Assembly: GCF_948948975.1 (NCBI RefSeq)
Contig: NZ_CARBVX010000003.1
Coordinates: 81,617 to 145,616 of the forward strand
Source: an uncultured Lactobacillus sp.
GTDB lineage: Bacteria > Bacillota > Bacilli > Lactobacillales > Lactobacillaceae
Direction of reading: 5' to 3'
DNA: 64,000 nt
The notes beneath the pieces are model-generated. The model was not told the origin of the DNA and searched no databases. It was given only the letters and a program-made list of their open reading frames with translations. The position numbers and the translations under genes were made by a program. Below, piece by piece: positions 7,054-15,137 of the stretch (position 1 is the first letter of the stretch; every line of letters starts with the position of its first letter).

Positions 7054-10014
7054 TTAATCATTCTTTTTCTTACGGTTAATACCAAGATAGCTAACTAAGC
7101 TAGCCCCTGCAACTGCTAAGCCAGAAAGAGCTGCAATTAGCTCATTCTTTGCACCAGTTTGTGGCAATTTATTAGTAGTTACATCACCAGTTACAGCAAC
7201 TATATGGGCTTTATCAGTGTTAACCCAACGATTTGCACTAACTTTGTAGTAAGTAGTACCGTTAACTGTCTTTTCTCCAAAGGGCTTAACTGGAGTATTT
7301 GAACCGGTTAAGACAACTGATACCGCTGAACTATCACTATTTTCAACAATCTTAACAGTAGATGATTTTTCTTCAGACTTATTGTTAGTCTTAAGATCTA
7401 CCTTAGCATTTTCTTTTACAGTATCAGTATCCTTTACATCTGACTGAGTAGCAGTTGTAGTAGTTTCAGATGAATTAGTTGTTGAGGCTTCACTATGTGA
7501 ATCCGGCTTATCCGTTGGCTTTACAGTGTTACCTTCATCAGTTTTATCTGAAGGTTTTACAACATGACTAGTGTCAGGCTTGTTGGTTGGGGTTACAGGA
7601 TTTTCAGCATTAGAATTTTCTTTATGACTGTTTTCAGTTTCTTTCTTATTAAATGCATCTAACCTTGCCTTAGCAGCTTCAAGCTTACTTTGTTCAGCAC
7701 CTAATTCTGCTTCCGCCTTCTTAAGTTCTTCTGATGCGTTTGTAACTTGTGCATCAGCTTTCGCTTTAGATTCCTTCAAAGTATCTAAGATTAATTGTTG
7801 AGCTTTAACGGCCTTATTAGCAACAGTTACGTCATCGTTTGCCTTATTCAAAGCTGTTTGAGCAGCAGAAAGATTTGATTGTGAATTTTCTAAATTGTTC
7901 AAAGTTTGATTCAATGAATCCAAAGCAGCTTGGGCACTCTTTAAATTATTATCTTTAACTTGAACATTATTTTGTGCTGCATCTACCTTGGCTTGACTTG
8001 CTTTAACAGTAGCAGTAGCTTCAGATAGAATATTTTGTGCTTGAGCTACAGCTTCTGCTGCTTTAGCTTGGGCAGCTTTAGCATCATCCAAAGCCTTTGC
8101 TTTTGTACCAACTTTAGCTTGAACATCTGCTAAGTTTTGATTTGCTCGATCTAATTGTTTTTGTTCAAATTCCAGATTTTCTTGGCCCTTAGCAAGAGCA
8201 GCTTGCGTATCAGAAATTGCCTTATTGATCTTAGCAGAACCATTGTTTAATTCTGCTAGGTTAGCTTGTAAACTCTGAACGTTATTTTGTGCTGATTTAA
8301 CTGCATTTTGTGCTGCAACTAGGTTTTGATTTGCAGTTGCTACGTTAGCTTTAAGATTTTTAATATTATTATCTTGGGTAACATTTTGAACATATGAATG
8401 AACTAAGTTTTGGTAATCAGAAAAGGCCATCCCATTAGCATTTTCATCAAACTCTATTTCATCCATACTAGTAGCTCCAGACATAAATGGTGCAAGCGGA
8501 TAATTATTTGTAGCCAATCCAACAAAATTAGCGTTTGGTTTAATCATAGAGGTATAGTGACCAATAGTTCCTAAATCAGGAATTTCATCCCAGTAATTTA
8601 GGTTTCTATAATATTCTTGTTCAGTTAATGGATTCTTTTCAAAACTATATTGAGCTGCTTCAGGGTGTTGCTTAATGTATTTATCAATAATCCCCTTTTC
8701 ACTCATCCACATGTCTACAGGATCGTAATAGTCTGTACCAAATGCAATATCTTCTTCAGTTTCATAAAACGGACCATATTTTCCTTGAAGTAAAGCTGGG
8801 TGGTTAAGTTCACGAGTATATCCTTCAAAGTCAGAGCTAAGCATTGCAATTGCAACAGCAGTCAATGAAATTGATGGGTGACTCAAACCATACTTATCAC
8901 GATAAGTCATCCATTCTTGATAGTATTCCAGAGCCTTTTCTACGTTAGCTAAAGATGTTGAGTCGTTTTCCTGGCCTAATTTAACAGCTTTCTTAGCCCA
9001 TTCTACAGTAATATCCTGGTAAGCATTTGGTTGACCAGTGATGATGTTATATGCCGTTTGAGCATCTTCTCTTAAACTTTCAGAATTATCTTTATTATCA
9101 GCAATTGCCTTAAAGAAACCAGCTGCTCCGCTTGCTTGATCTTGAGCAACTTGATCTTGTAAGTCTTTCAAAGCTTGTTGTGCATCAGCCAGCGCCTTTT
9201 GTTTAGCATTAACATTGTTTTGAGCATCTACTACAGCCTTGTTTGCCACTGCAAGATTATTATTAACAGTTGCTATCTTTTGATTATTTTCAGCTAAAGC
9301 AGCTTGATTCTTAGACAAAACTGATTCGTTATCCGCATTTGTCTTCTTAATATCATTTAATGCGTTTTGAACTTTTTGAACATTTTGTTTTGCTTCATCT
9401 AGTCCACTATTCTTAACGGCAGCTTCAGCGTTAGCAACATTATTATCAGCGGTTTTCTTTGCAGCTTCTTTACTGTTAACTAAATTTTGGGCATCAGCTT
9501 GTTTTTGTTTAGCAGTCGCTAATTGACTTTGTGCTGTATTTAAATCTGCATTTGCATCACTGACATTTTGCTTAGCAGCTTTAATTGCATCTTGCTGTGC
9601 AGCAATATTCTTTTGGGTCTTTTGAATATTTTCTGAAGTTGCTTGCTTTGCTACTTCGCTTGCACTAGTTAACTTATCTTGCGCTTGTTTTGCAGCAGCT
9701 TGTTTATCAGAAAGATTCTTTTGGCTATCATTTACCTTAGCTTGTTGAGCATCACAGGCATCATTTGGTGCTTTTGCCTGAGCTTGTGCATCAGCTAGTT
9801 CGTTCTTCTTACTATCTACACTTGCTTGGGCATTATTAACTGAATTTTGTGCTTGATTAACAGCATCTTGTAATTTTTCTTTATCTGATTTTGCTACAAC
9901 GACAGTGTTATTTTTATCACTTGTAGCAGCTTGAACTTTCCTATTATTAGTACTTGCTAAAAGAGTAGCTGTTAATGCTGCAACAGCCAAACTTGTATAT
10001 TTCAATTCTTTCAT
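7054..10014 (-). CDS. LPxTG-anchored SEC10/PgrA-like surface protein with coiled coils and SLAP-type domain
   Basis: The 986-residue precursor has a signal peptide (VAALTATLLAS, then KVQA) and a long Ala/Gln/Lys-rich coiled coil (about 45-300). A globular centre follows (about 300-560, with the ITGQPNAYQD and HPSISLTAVAIA stretches seen in SEC10/PgrA surface-exclusion-type proteins), then a second coiled coil (about 560-780). Next come a Thr/Ser/Asp/Lys linker with Pro-Thr repeats, an SLAP-like module (YYKVSANRWVNTDKA, about 930), and LPQTG with a hydrophobic helix and a KKKND tail. Sortase would link it to peptidoglycan. Start choice: GGAGGAAAA lies just before the ATG at 10014; the upstream in-frame ATG has no such site. 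In enterococci this family is plasmid-borne surface exclusion; in lactobacilli a role in adhesion or aggregation is inferred. Confidence 0.85.
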   Translation of the reverse strand: MKELKYTSLAVAALTATLLASTNNRKVQAATSDKNNTVVVAKSDKEKLQDAVNQAQNSVNNAQASVDSKKNELADAQAQAKAPNDACDAQQAKVNDSQKNLSDKQAAAKQAQDKLTSASEVAKQATSENIQKTQKNIAAQQDAIKAAKQNVSDANADLNTAQSQLATAKQKQADAQNLVNSKEAAKKTADNNVANAEAAVKNSGLDEAKQNVQKVQNALNDIKKTNADNESVLSKNQAALAENNQKIATVNNNLAVANKAVVDAQNNVNAKQKALADAQQALKDLQDQVAQDQASGAAGFFKAIADNKDNSESLREDAQTAYNIITGQPNAYQDITVEWAKKAVKLGQENDSTSLANVEKALEYYQEWMTYRDKYGLSHPSISLTAVAIAMLSSDFEGYTRELNHPALLQGKYGPFYETEEDIAFGTDYYDPVDMWMSEKGIIDKYIKQHPEAAQYSFEKNPLTEQEYYRNLNYWDEIPDLGTIGHYTSMIKPNANFVGLATNNYPLAPFMSGATSMDEIEFDENANGMAFSDYQNLVHSYVQNVTQDNNIKNLKANVATANQNLVAAQNAVKSAQNNVQSLQANLAELNNGSAKINKAISDTQAALAKGQENLEFEQKQLDRANQNLADVQAKVGTKAKALDDAKAAQAKAAEAVAQAQNILSEATATVKASQAKVDAAQNNVQVKDNNLKSAQAALDSLNQTLNNLENSQSNLSAAQTALNKANDDVTVANKAVKAQQLILDTLKESKAKADAQVTNASEELKKAEAELGAEQSKLEAAKARLDAFNKKETENSHKENSNAENPVTPTNKPDTSHVVKPSDKTDEGNTVKPTDKPDSHSEASTTNSSETTTTATQSDVKDTDTVKENAKVDLKTNNKSEEKSSTVKIVENSDSSAVSVVLTGSNTPVKPFGEKTVNGTTYYKVSANRWVNTDKAHIVAVTGDVTTNKLPQTGAKNELIAALSGLAVAGASLVSYLGINRKKKND

Positions 10015-10097
10015 TGTTTTCCTCCAAATTAACAATTCCTTTTTTATTTTATTGCGTTAAGTATGTTTTTTCAAGGTTGGACCTAGGTTCATCTATA

Positions 10098-10129
10098 CAA
10101 AAAACAAGGCCACTTCTGACCTTGTTTTC
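10098..10129 (-). terminator. Intrinsic terminator of lacD
   Basis: AAAACAAGG pairs with CCTTGTTTT around a short loop just after the lacD stop, with A/T tracts on both sides. Confidence 0.75.
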
Positions 10130-10147
10130 ATTTAAATAATTCAGCTA

Positions 10148-11143
10148 TTATTCTTCGATTTCTAACTTATCTTCCCATGATTTTGCACTTTTAAGTGCAT
10201 CATTTAAGTTCTCGATATTTTTCTTTCCTTCAGTTGAAAGCCATTCTCTACCTTGCTTTTCTCCTTCAGCAGCAAATGGCTTAATTGCTGGCTTCCACGT
10301 TGCACGTCCGCAAAGAACACCATTAAAGTCAGCACCAGCTTCTTCAGCCATCTTAATCTCTGCAATGAACTCTTCTGAAGTTACACCAGCTGATAAAAAG
10401 ATATATGGTAAATCGGTTAAATCGGATTGTTTCTTCAATAACTTCTTTGCTTCTTCTTGAGTATAAACAACATTGTTGTCGCCATTATAGCCTTCTACAA
10501 ACTTAATATTAAATGGCATCTCAACTTTAAGAACTGTTACATCATATTGAGGCTTAGAAAATTCTTCCATAGTTTTGAAGACTTTTTCAGGCTTTACCTT
10601 TGCATACTCTTCGCCTTTAGCATCATCAACTTTCCCATCATAAGTTAATAATTCAAGGAAAAATGGTAATCCATTTGCTTTAGTTTCAGCTCCTACTCTT
10701 TCAACAAAAGCTTTCTTCTTGTCATTAATTTTATCACTTTCATCTGGATCATAGTAAAGTAAGAACTTAACTGCATCTGCACCATCATTTTTAATTCTCA
10801 GTGCTGATTGATTATCAATTAAATCACACATTCTACCTGGCTCAGTAGTGTCATAACCAGTTTTTTCATAAGATAATAATAAACCACAATTCTTATCTCT
10901 AACCTTAGTTGCTGGAAGACCATATTCTGGATCTGTCAAGATGGCAGAAGCGTATGGCGTCAACTCGCCAGAAACAGCCTCCTTAAAATCAACAATTGTT
11001 GTTTCATCAGCAGGCTTATTTGCTGCCTCTGCTAACATTCGTTTTAATGATCCTCTTTGGTCAATTGCTAATGCGCTGATTACGCCAGCCTCATTAGATA
11101 AATTATCCATATGTTTTGCAACTGCAGGTGAAATCTTTCTCAT
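10148..11143 (-). CDS. lacD: Tagatose 1,6-bisphosphate aldolase
   Basis: This 331-residue class I aldolase splits tagatose-1,6-bisphosphate into dihydroxyacetone phosphate and glyceraldehyde-3-phosphate. The family blocks ALAIDQRGSLKRML (N-terminus), DAVKFLLYYDP, LKVEMPFN (likely Schiff-base Lys, about residue 205) and the C-terminal phosphate-binding stretch GVLCGRATWK are all visible. The start at 11143 has GGAGATACACG ahead; five more codons upstream would remove that site. Two cre-like sites precede it, pointing to CcpA control. No lactose/galactose-6-phosphate isomerase genes (lacAB) are adjacent, so the enzyme probably serves tagatose-6-phosphate made elsewhere, for example from galactosamine-6-phosphate. 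Confidence 0.92.
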   Translation of the reverse strand: MRKISPAVAKHMDNLSNEAGVISALAIDQRGSLKRMLAEAANKPADETTIVDFKEAVSGELTPYASAILTDPEYGLPATKVRDKNCGLLLSYEKTGYDTTEPGRMCDLIDNQSALRIKNDGADAVKFLLYYDPDESDKINDKKKAFVERVGAETKANGLPFFLELLTYDGKVDDAKGEEYAKVKPEKVFKTMEEFSKPQYDVTVLKVEMPFNIKFVEGYNGDNNVVYTQEEAKKLLKKQSDLTDLPYIFLSAGVTSEEFIAEIKMAEEAGADFNGVLCGRATWKPAIKPFAAEGEKQGREWLSTEGKKNIENLNDALKSAKSWEDKLEIEE

Positions 11144-11182
11144 CGTGTATCTCCTTTTCATTTACCGCACATTTATATTATA

Positions 11183-11218
11183 AGATTGCGCTTTCATAAA
11201 AAGAAGAGATCGCTTTCA
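11183..11218 (-). promoter_or_regulatory. Two cre-like sites upstream of lacD
   Basis: Read on the minus strand, 11205-11218 is TGAAAGCGATCTCT (13 of 14 cre positions) and 11183-11196 is TGAAAGCGCAATCT (12 of 14). They lie 40-75 bases ahead of the lacD start, in the expected promoter region. Confidence 0.55.
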
Positions 11219-11261
11219 TTCTGTAAAGCTTTTCACTTAATAAGAAAAATCATGTAAAAAT

Positions 11262-12488
11262 TTACCTAAATATTTTCAGCTGTCCTTTTAATCTCGTATG
11301 AAGGGGAACAATAATGGCTAACATCATAAAAATACCAAATGCGGCAACAATAAAGAAATTGATATAGCCAAACTTATCAATAACTAAGCCTCCAAATAAA
11401 GGGCCAAATGCCCTCCCAACAGCCGACGTTGAAATTGTTAAGCCTTGATATTTACCTTTACTATCGCTAGGTGACAAGTCATTTACATATGCGGGCATCG
11501 CCGGCATTGCTGTTGATTCACCAAGCGTTAAAGTAACCATTGAAAATACAAAGTGAGCATAGTCTTTTGCAAAGATTAAGGTTACAAAAGAAATAGCAAA
11601 CATAGTAACTCCAAATACTACTTGATGAAACAAGTTCTTAAATGTGTTAGGAAAACGACTTAAAAATGCTTGAACAATCACAATAATGCTGGCATTAATC
11701 GTCCACAGTAAACTATATAAATGAAAAGGAATTCCCAAAGAAACCATGTAAACTGAAAGGTTAGATTCCCAGTTCATATACATCAACCAAATTACAGCTA
11801 AGGTAGCGAAAAAGCCAATAGTCAGCTTTAGATTGGCAGCAGGCATCGGAGTTGCCTTATTTTTACTATCTTTATTTTGTTGCGCTTTTCTTTCTAAATG
11901 AAACTTAATAATTGGTCGATAATTAATAACTGCATTTATACTTACAATCACAAAAAGACTTGCTGCAATTACAAATAACATTGTAACTGAATAATCATAG
12001 ATATAACCTACAATGAGTGTCCCTAATACCACACCAAGATTTTGTGCAAAATAAATTGTATTGAAGACATATCGACCGGGCTTAGACTTAATGCTAGTCG
12101 CAATTGAATTAATTAATGCACCATTCCAGCCGCCCAGTAGACCAGTCAAAGTCATCCAAACCCAATAAATTGGCCAAGTATGATTAACAGCCATCCCAAA
12201 TAGTACTAAGGCATCTAAACCAGCGCCGGCGATAATTAAATAGTATGGATTGAAATGATCATATGCCCAGCCAGCAATAAATGAACCAAGCATATTGGCC
12301 AAACAATTAAATAAAAGTACTATTCCAATCATAGCTAAAGAAACATGGAGTCTTTTATTCAAATAAACTGAAGTTAATGGCCAAATAAAACTGGCTCCAA
12401 TCCAGGTAAATAACTCACCTAAAAGAAGCCAATGTAACTTTATCTCATCATCGGGTTGAATATTTCCCTTATTATGCAACTCTCTCAC
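11262..12488 (-). CDS. MFS transporter (drug-efflux type)
   Basis: The 408-residue protein has twelve hydrophobic segments split by a basic central loop (LERKAQQNKDSKNK, about residues 200-215), the standard major facilitator layout. The first cytoplasmic loop carries GSFIAGWAYDHFNP, a degenerate form of motif A, and the second half carries GPLFGGLVIDKFG. Homologues are usually proton-driven efflux proteins of the MDR type. No substrate can be inferred. It stands alone between lacD and the hemerythrin gene; the promoter region upstream is short. Confidence 0.85.
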   Translation of the reverse strand: MRELHNKGNIQPDDEIKLHWLLLGELFTWIGASFIWPLTSVYLNKRLHVSLAMIGIVLLFNCLANMLGSFIAGWAYDHFNPYYLIIAGAGLDALVLFGMAVNHTWPIYWVWMTLTGLLGGWNGALINSIATSIKSKPGRYVFNTIYFAQNLGVVLGTLIVGYIYDYSVTMLFVIAASLFVIVSINAVINYRPIIKFHLERKAQQNKDSKNKATPMPAANLKLTIGFFATLAVIWLMYMNWESNLSVYMVSLGIPFHLYSLLWTINASIIVIVQAFLSRFPNTFKNLFHQVVFGVTMFAISFVTLIFAKDYAHFVFSMVTLTLGESTAMPAMPAYVNDLSPSDSKGKYQGLTISTSAVGRAFGPLFGGLVIDKFGYINFFIVAAFGIFMMLAIIVPLHTRLKGQLKIFR

Positions 12489-12548
12489 CCTTTTCTTCTA
12501 TATTCTTACATTCAGTCTAGCAATTAATAAACATTTTTGCACGAGCGT

Positions 12549-12578
12549 AAAAAAGACTCCGCCCAAAGGTAGAGTCTT
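12549..12578 (-). terminator. Intrinsic terminator of the DUF438 gene
   Basis: On the minus strand AAGACTC pairs with GAGTCTT and is followed by TTTTTT. Confidence 0.75.
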
Positions 12579-12582
12579 CTAA

Positions 12583-13779
12583 TTATTTCTTTTCATTCTT
12601 CCAATTTCTAATATCAGTAACATCTTGGGCAACCTCTAAACAGCCCAAATATTTATTATCTTTTCTCACAGCAAAATACTGTAAGTATAAGTATCGTCCC
12701 ATATGTCTTGGCTTAAACCAAAACTCATACTTATCTTTTTTCCCTTGGTGAAAATCGTCAAAAATCTTTTTAACTCGTGGTACGCTCTCAGGTAAATGAC
12801 AAGAATAAACACTATTGCCAATCGCATTTTTAGAATGAGGGAAAATATTGGCGCCTCCGCCAAAATAAGCTACTTTATCATTTTCATCAATAAAAGTTAA
12901 TGCAAAAGGCAATAAGTCTAAAATTGCAGATAATTGTTCTAAATTCAAGCTCCCTTCTGCGAAATTTAGTGCTAAGCTACTTAATTTATCGATAGAAAGT
13001 GCCCCATCATTTTTAGGCTTTTCCTTAGGTTTCCAATTCATTGGTTTTTGAATCAAGGTATAGCCAATCTGTTCTTCTTCATTTTTGACATTGCCCCAGT
13101 CTTCTTCACTGGCAACTTCATCAATCATTGGCAACATGATTTCTTCTTCCTTAAAAATCATCTCAAGCACTTCATGTGCTGTCTCTTTTATTGCCTTAGA
13201 CACTTCAACTTTATTAATATCTTTTTGACTAATAAGTAAATTAGCTTGACCAATAAGTTTTCGGATTTTATCATCAACGCCCCACATAACTTTCGGTGGT
13301 GCAGTAATTCCATATTTAGTCATAATGGGAAACATTGAAGTTTCTTTACGAGCATAATGATAGTGAATTTTGGCCAGGTCTTTTAATTCCTGTCTTAGCT
13401 TTGAGAGTGCACCCTTATCTCCCTTTTCCCACTTAGCTAAGTCTGGCAATAACGCATCATTTACCAAGGACTTAAGGACAATATTCTCTAGCTTGAAGGT
13501 ATGAACCGGATGACCTGGTTTTTCAAACTCAGAATTCTCCTTATTTTCCTTAATATTACCCTTAAAAACATCAGCGTGAACATTGCACAAATATTGGATC
13601 TTTCTTGGATCAAGGCCCTGAGCAATTAATTCTCTTTCTGCTGCAGTGATTTCAGCCACGTCAACTTGATCAAAGGCAGCTTGAAACATTTTCTTTGCTT
13701 CTTCAAGCTCTCCACCGTCTTGAATAAAATTTAAAATTTTTAAAATAGCTTGTTGTCGTTCCTTATCTAGTTCTTTCAT
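12583..13779 (-). CDS. DUF438-hemerythrin-PAS protein
   Basis: The 398-residue protein has three parts. Residues 1-80 are a DUF438 helical domain (LDPRKIQYLCNVHADVF). Residues about 90-235 form a hemerythrin-like HHE bundle with spaced His and Glu ligands (HPVHTF, HYHYARKETSMFP, HEVLEMIFKEEEIMLP). Residues about 290-395 form a PAS domain (FALTFIDENDKVAYFGGG ... YLGCLEVAQDVTDI). The di-iron bundle and PAS domain suggest sensing or handling of O2, NO or redox state. It is translationally coupled to the DUF59-DUF1858 gene upstream (TAATG overlap), and both lie downstream of the anaerobic ribonucleotide reductase. The role in low-oxygen physiology is inference. Confidence 0.88.
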   Translation of the reverse strand: MKELDKERQQAILKILNFIQDGGELEEAKKMFQAAFDQVDVAEITAAERELIAQGLDPRKIQYLCNVHADVFKGNIKENKENSEFEKPGHPVHTFKLENIVLKSLVNDALLPDLAKWEKGDKGALSKLRQELKDLAKIHYHYARKETSMFPIMTKYGITAPPKVMWGVDDKIRKLIGQANLLISQKDINKVEVSKAIKETAHEVLEMIFKEEEIMLPMIDEVASEEDWGNVKNEEEQIGYTLIQKPMNWKPKEKPKNDGALSIDKLSSLALNFAEGSLNLEQLSAILDLLPFALTFIDENDKVAYFGGGANIFPHSKNAIGNSVYSCHLPESVPRVKKIFDDFHQGKKDKYEFWFKPRHMGRYLYLQYFAVRKDNKYLGCLEVAQDVTDIRNWKNEKK

Positions 13780-14369
13780 TAATCAATCACCTTGTAGCCT
13801 TTATCCTCGAACGCCTGCTTTATATTATCTAAATCAATTTTCATAGCTTGTGCACCAAGCGGAATCGTCATTACTCTTCCTACGGTAGCCAACAAACCTG
13901 GGATTTTAATTCTAGTAAAGCCGCAATCATACATAATTTGAATAAAATCTGGATATTCTTCAGCCAGCTTCTTTATTGGAACAGAAAAATCAATTATCTT
14001 CTCTTTTTGCTCTGTCTCTTCAATTTCATTTTCTTGGTCAAGTGCTTGCTCATTATCAAGCATCCCCAATTGTTTTTTAGCAGCTACTGTCATGCGTTCT
14101 GGATTCCAAACTGGATACCAAACCAACTTTATATCACAAGTGTTTATTTCCGGCACAGATAAAACTGCTTTTTCAATTGCGTTTTGTAGATATGTAGATA
14201 AGGGACAACCCACAATAGTTAAGGTCATCTTGATTGTTGCATGATCTCCTTCAATATCGATTCCATAAATCAAGCCTAGATTGACTACGTCAATCAATAA
14301 CTCTGGATCTTCGACACTTTGAAGAGCAGTCATAATTTTATCTACTAATTTCAAATTCTTTTCTTGCAT
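13779..14369 (-). CDS. MIP18/DUF59 and DUF1858 fusion protein
   Basis: Residues 1-95 are a MIP18 (DUF59, SufT/PaaD-like) domain: DPELLIDVVNLGLIYG and the conserved Cys in TIVGCPL are clear. An acidic linker (about 105-125) leads to a DUF1858 domain (IDFSVPIKKLAEEYPDF ... CGFTRIKIPGLLATVG). DUF59 proteins help iron-sulfur cluster assembly or transfer. DUF1858 is often found beside hemerythrin or ScdA-like modules. The ATG of the next gene overlaps this stop, so the two proteins are probably made in equal amounts and act together. A function in maintaining Fe-S or iron centres is inferred from domains and context only. Confidence 0.82.
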   Translation of the reverse strand: MQEKNLKLVDKIMTALQSVEDPELLIDVVNLGLIYGIDIEGDHATIKMTLTIVGCPLSTYLQNAIEKAVLSVPEINTCDIKLVWYPVWNPERMTVAAKKQLGMLDNEQALDQENEIEETEQKEKIIDFSVPIKKLAEEYPDFIQIMYDCGFTRIKIPGLLATVGRVMTIPLGAQAMKIDLDNIKQAFEDKGYKVID

Positions 14370-14380
14370 CTTTTCACCTA

Positions 14381-14402
14381 AAAAAATAAGAGAAACTCTC
14401 TT
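14381..14402 (-). terminator. Terminator between nrdG and the DUF59 gene
   Basis: On the minus strand AAGAGA-GTT-TCTCTT is followed by ATTTTTT. The stem is only six pairs, so some read-through into the DUF59-DUF438 pair is likely. Confidence 0.6.
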
Positions 14403-14423
14403 GTTTCCCTTATTCTATCAAAT

Positions 14424-15137
14424 TTATCTAACTAGTTTATCCCAAATAACAACCTTATTAGCCTTAATTGATTTTTGAACATCAATAATTCGCTGGTTAC
14501 TTGAACCACGAAATTGTAGTGTTAGATCTTTCAAATCATCCATGAAACGTCCATCAACTAAAATATCAATCTTTGAAAGCATTTCTTTCTTATCGGGCGT
14601 TTCTTTTTGAAGTTCATCCCAAGTATAGCCTGACCAAGACCAAATATCTTTACTATGTCCAAATTCTTTTCGTACCCGGTTAATTAATTTCAAGCACACC
14701 CAAGTATTTAAAAAGGGCTCGCCGCCTAATAAAGTTAAGCCCTGCACATAGGATTGAGACATATCTTCAATAATTTTATCCTCTAATTCTTGTGTATAAG
14801 GACGTCCATAATTAAAATTCTGGGCTGCTAAATTATAACAACCGGGACAGTCAAATAAGCATCCACTCACATATAAGCTGCATCTAACTCCTTCACCATC
14901 AACAAAATTAAATGGCTTATAGTCAGCAATTTTATGCTTAGAGTATTCTTCTGACTTCCATTCTTGTGGCTTAGGATTTTTCGGTTTTCTATGTTGTTGT
15001 TTTAACTTTTTGGCATGTTCAACTTGTGGTTTGTATTGATTAGAATCAACAAAGATTGTATCTCCACCAACATTAACCTTAATTAGATTTCCTCGAACAT
15101 CAGGACCTTCTTGATTATTTTTATCCTTCTCTGGCAT
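14424..15137 (-). CDS. nrdG: Anaerobic ribonucleotide reductase activating protein
   Basis: NrdG is the radical-SAM activase that puts the glycyl radical on NrdD. The [4Fe-4S] motif CLFDCPGC (Cx3Cx2C, near residue 94) and the TLLGGEPFL SAM-binding block are present. At 237 residues it is longer than the roughly 155-residue enterobacterial form. The extra part is a basic, low-complexity N-terminus of about 75 residues (KQQHRKPKNPKPQEWKSEE). Its ATG overlaps the nrdD stop (TGATG), so the two are coupled. Confidence 0.92.
   Translation of the reverse strand: MPEKDKNNQEGPDVRGNLIKVNVGGDTIFVDSNQYKPQVEHAKKLKQQHRKPKNPKPQEWKSEEYSKHKIADYKPFNFVDGEGVRCSLYVSGCLFDCPGCYNLAAQNFNYGRPYTQELEDKIIEDMSQSYVQGLTLLGGEPFLNTWVCLKLINRVRKEFGHSKDIWSWSGYTWDELQKETPDKKEMLSKIDILVDGRFMDDLKDLTLQFRGSSNQRIIDVQKSIKANKVVIWDKLVR

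Noticed and set aside
7640-9900. Repetitive Ala/Gln/Lys-rich sequence that could look like DNA repeats
   Set aside because: The repetition is coiled-coil coding bias within one ORF, with no exact repeat units or spacers; not a CRISPR or VNTR.
13848-14162. A 104-codon plus-strand ORF opposite the DUF59-DUF1858 gene
   Set aside because: Antisense shadow of a clear gene, without ribosome site.
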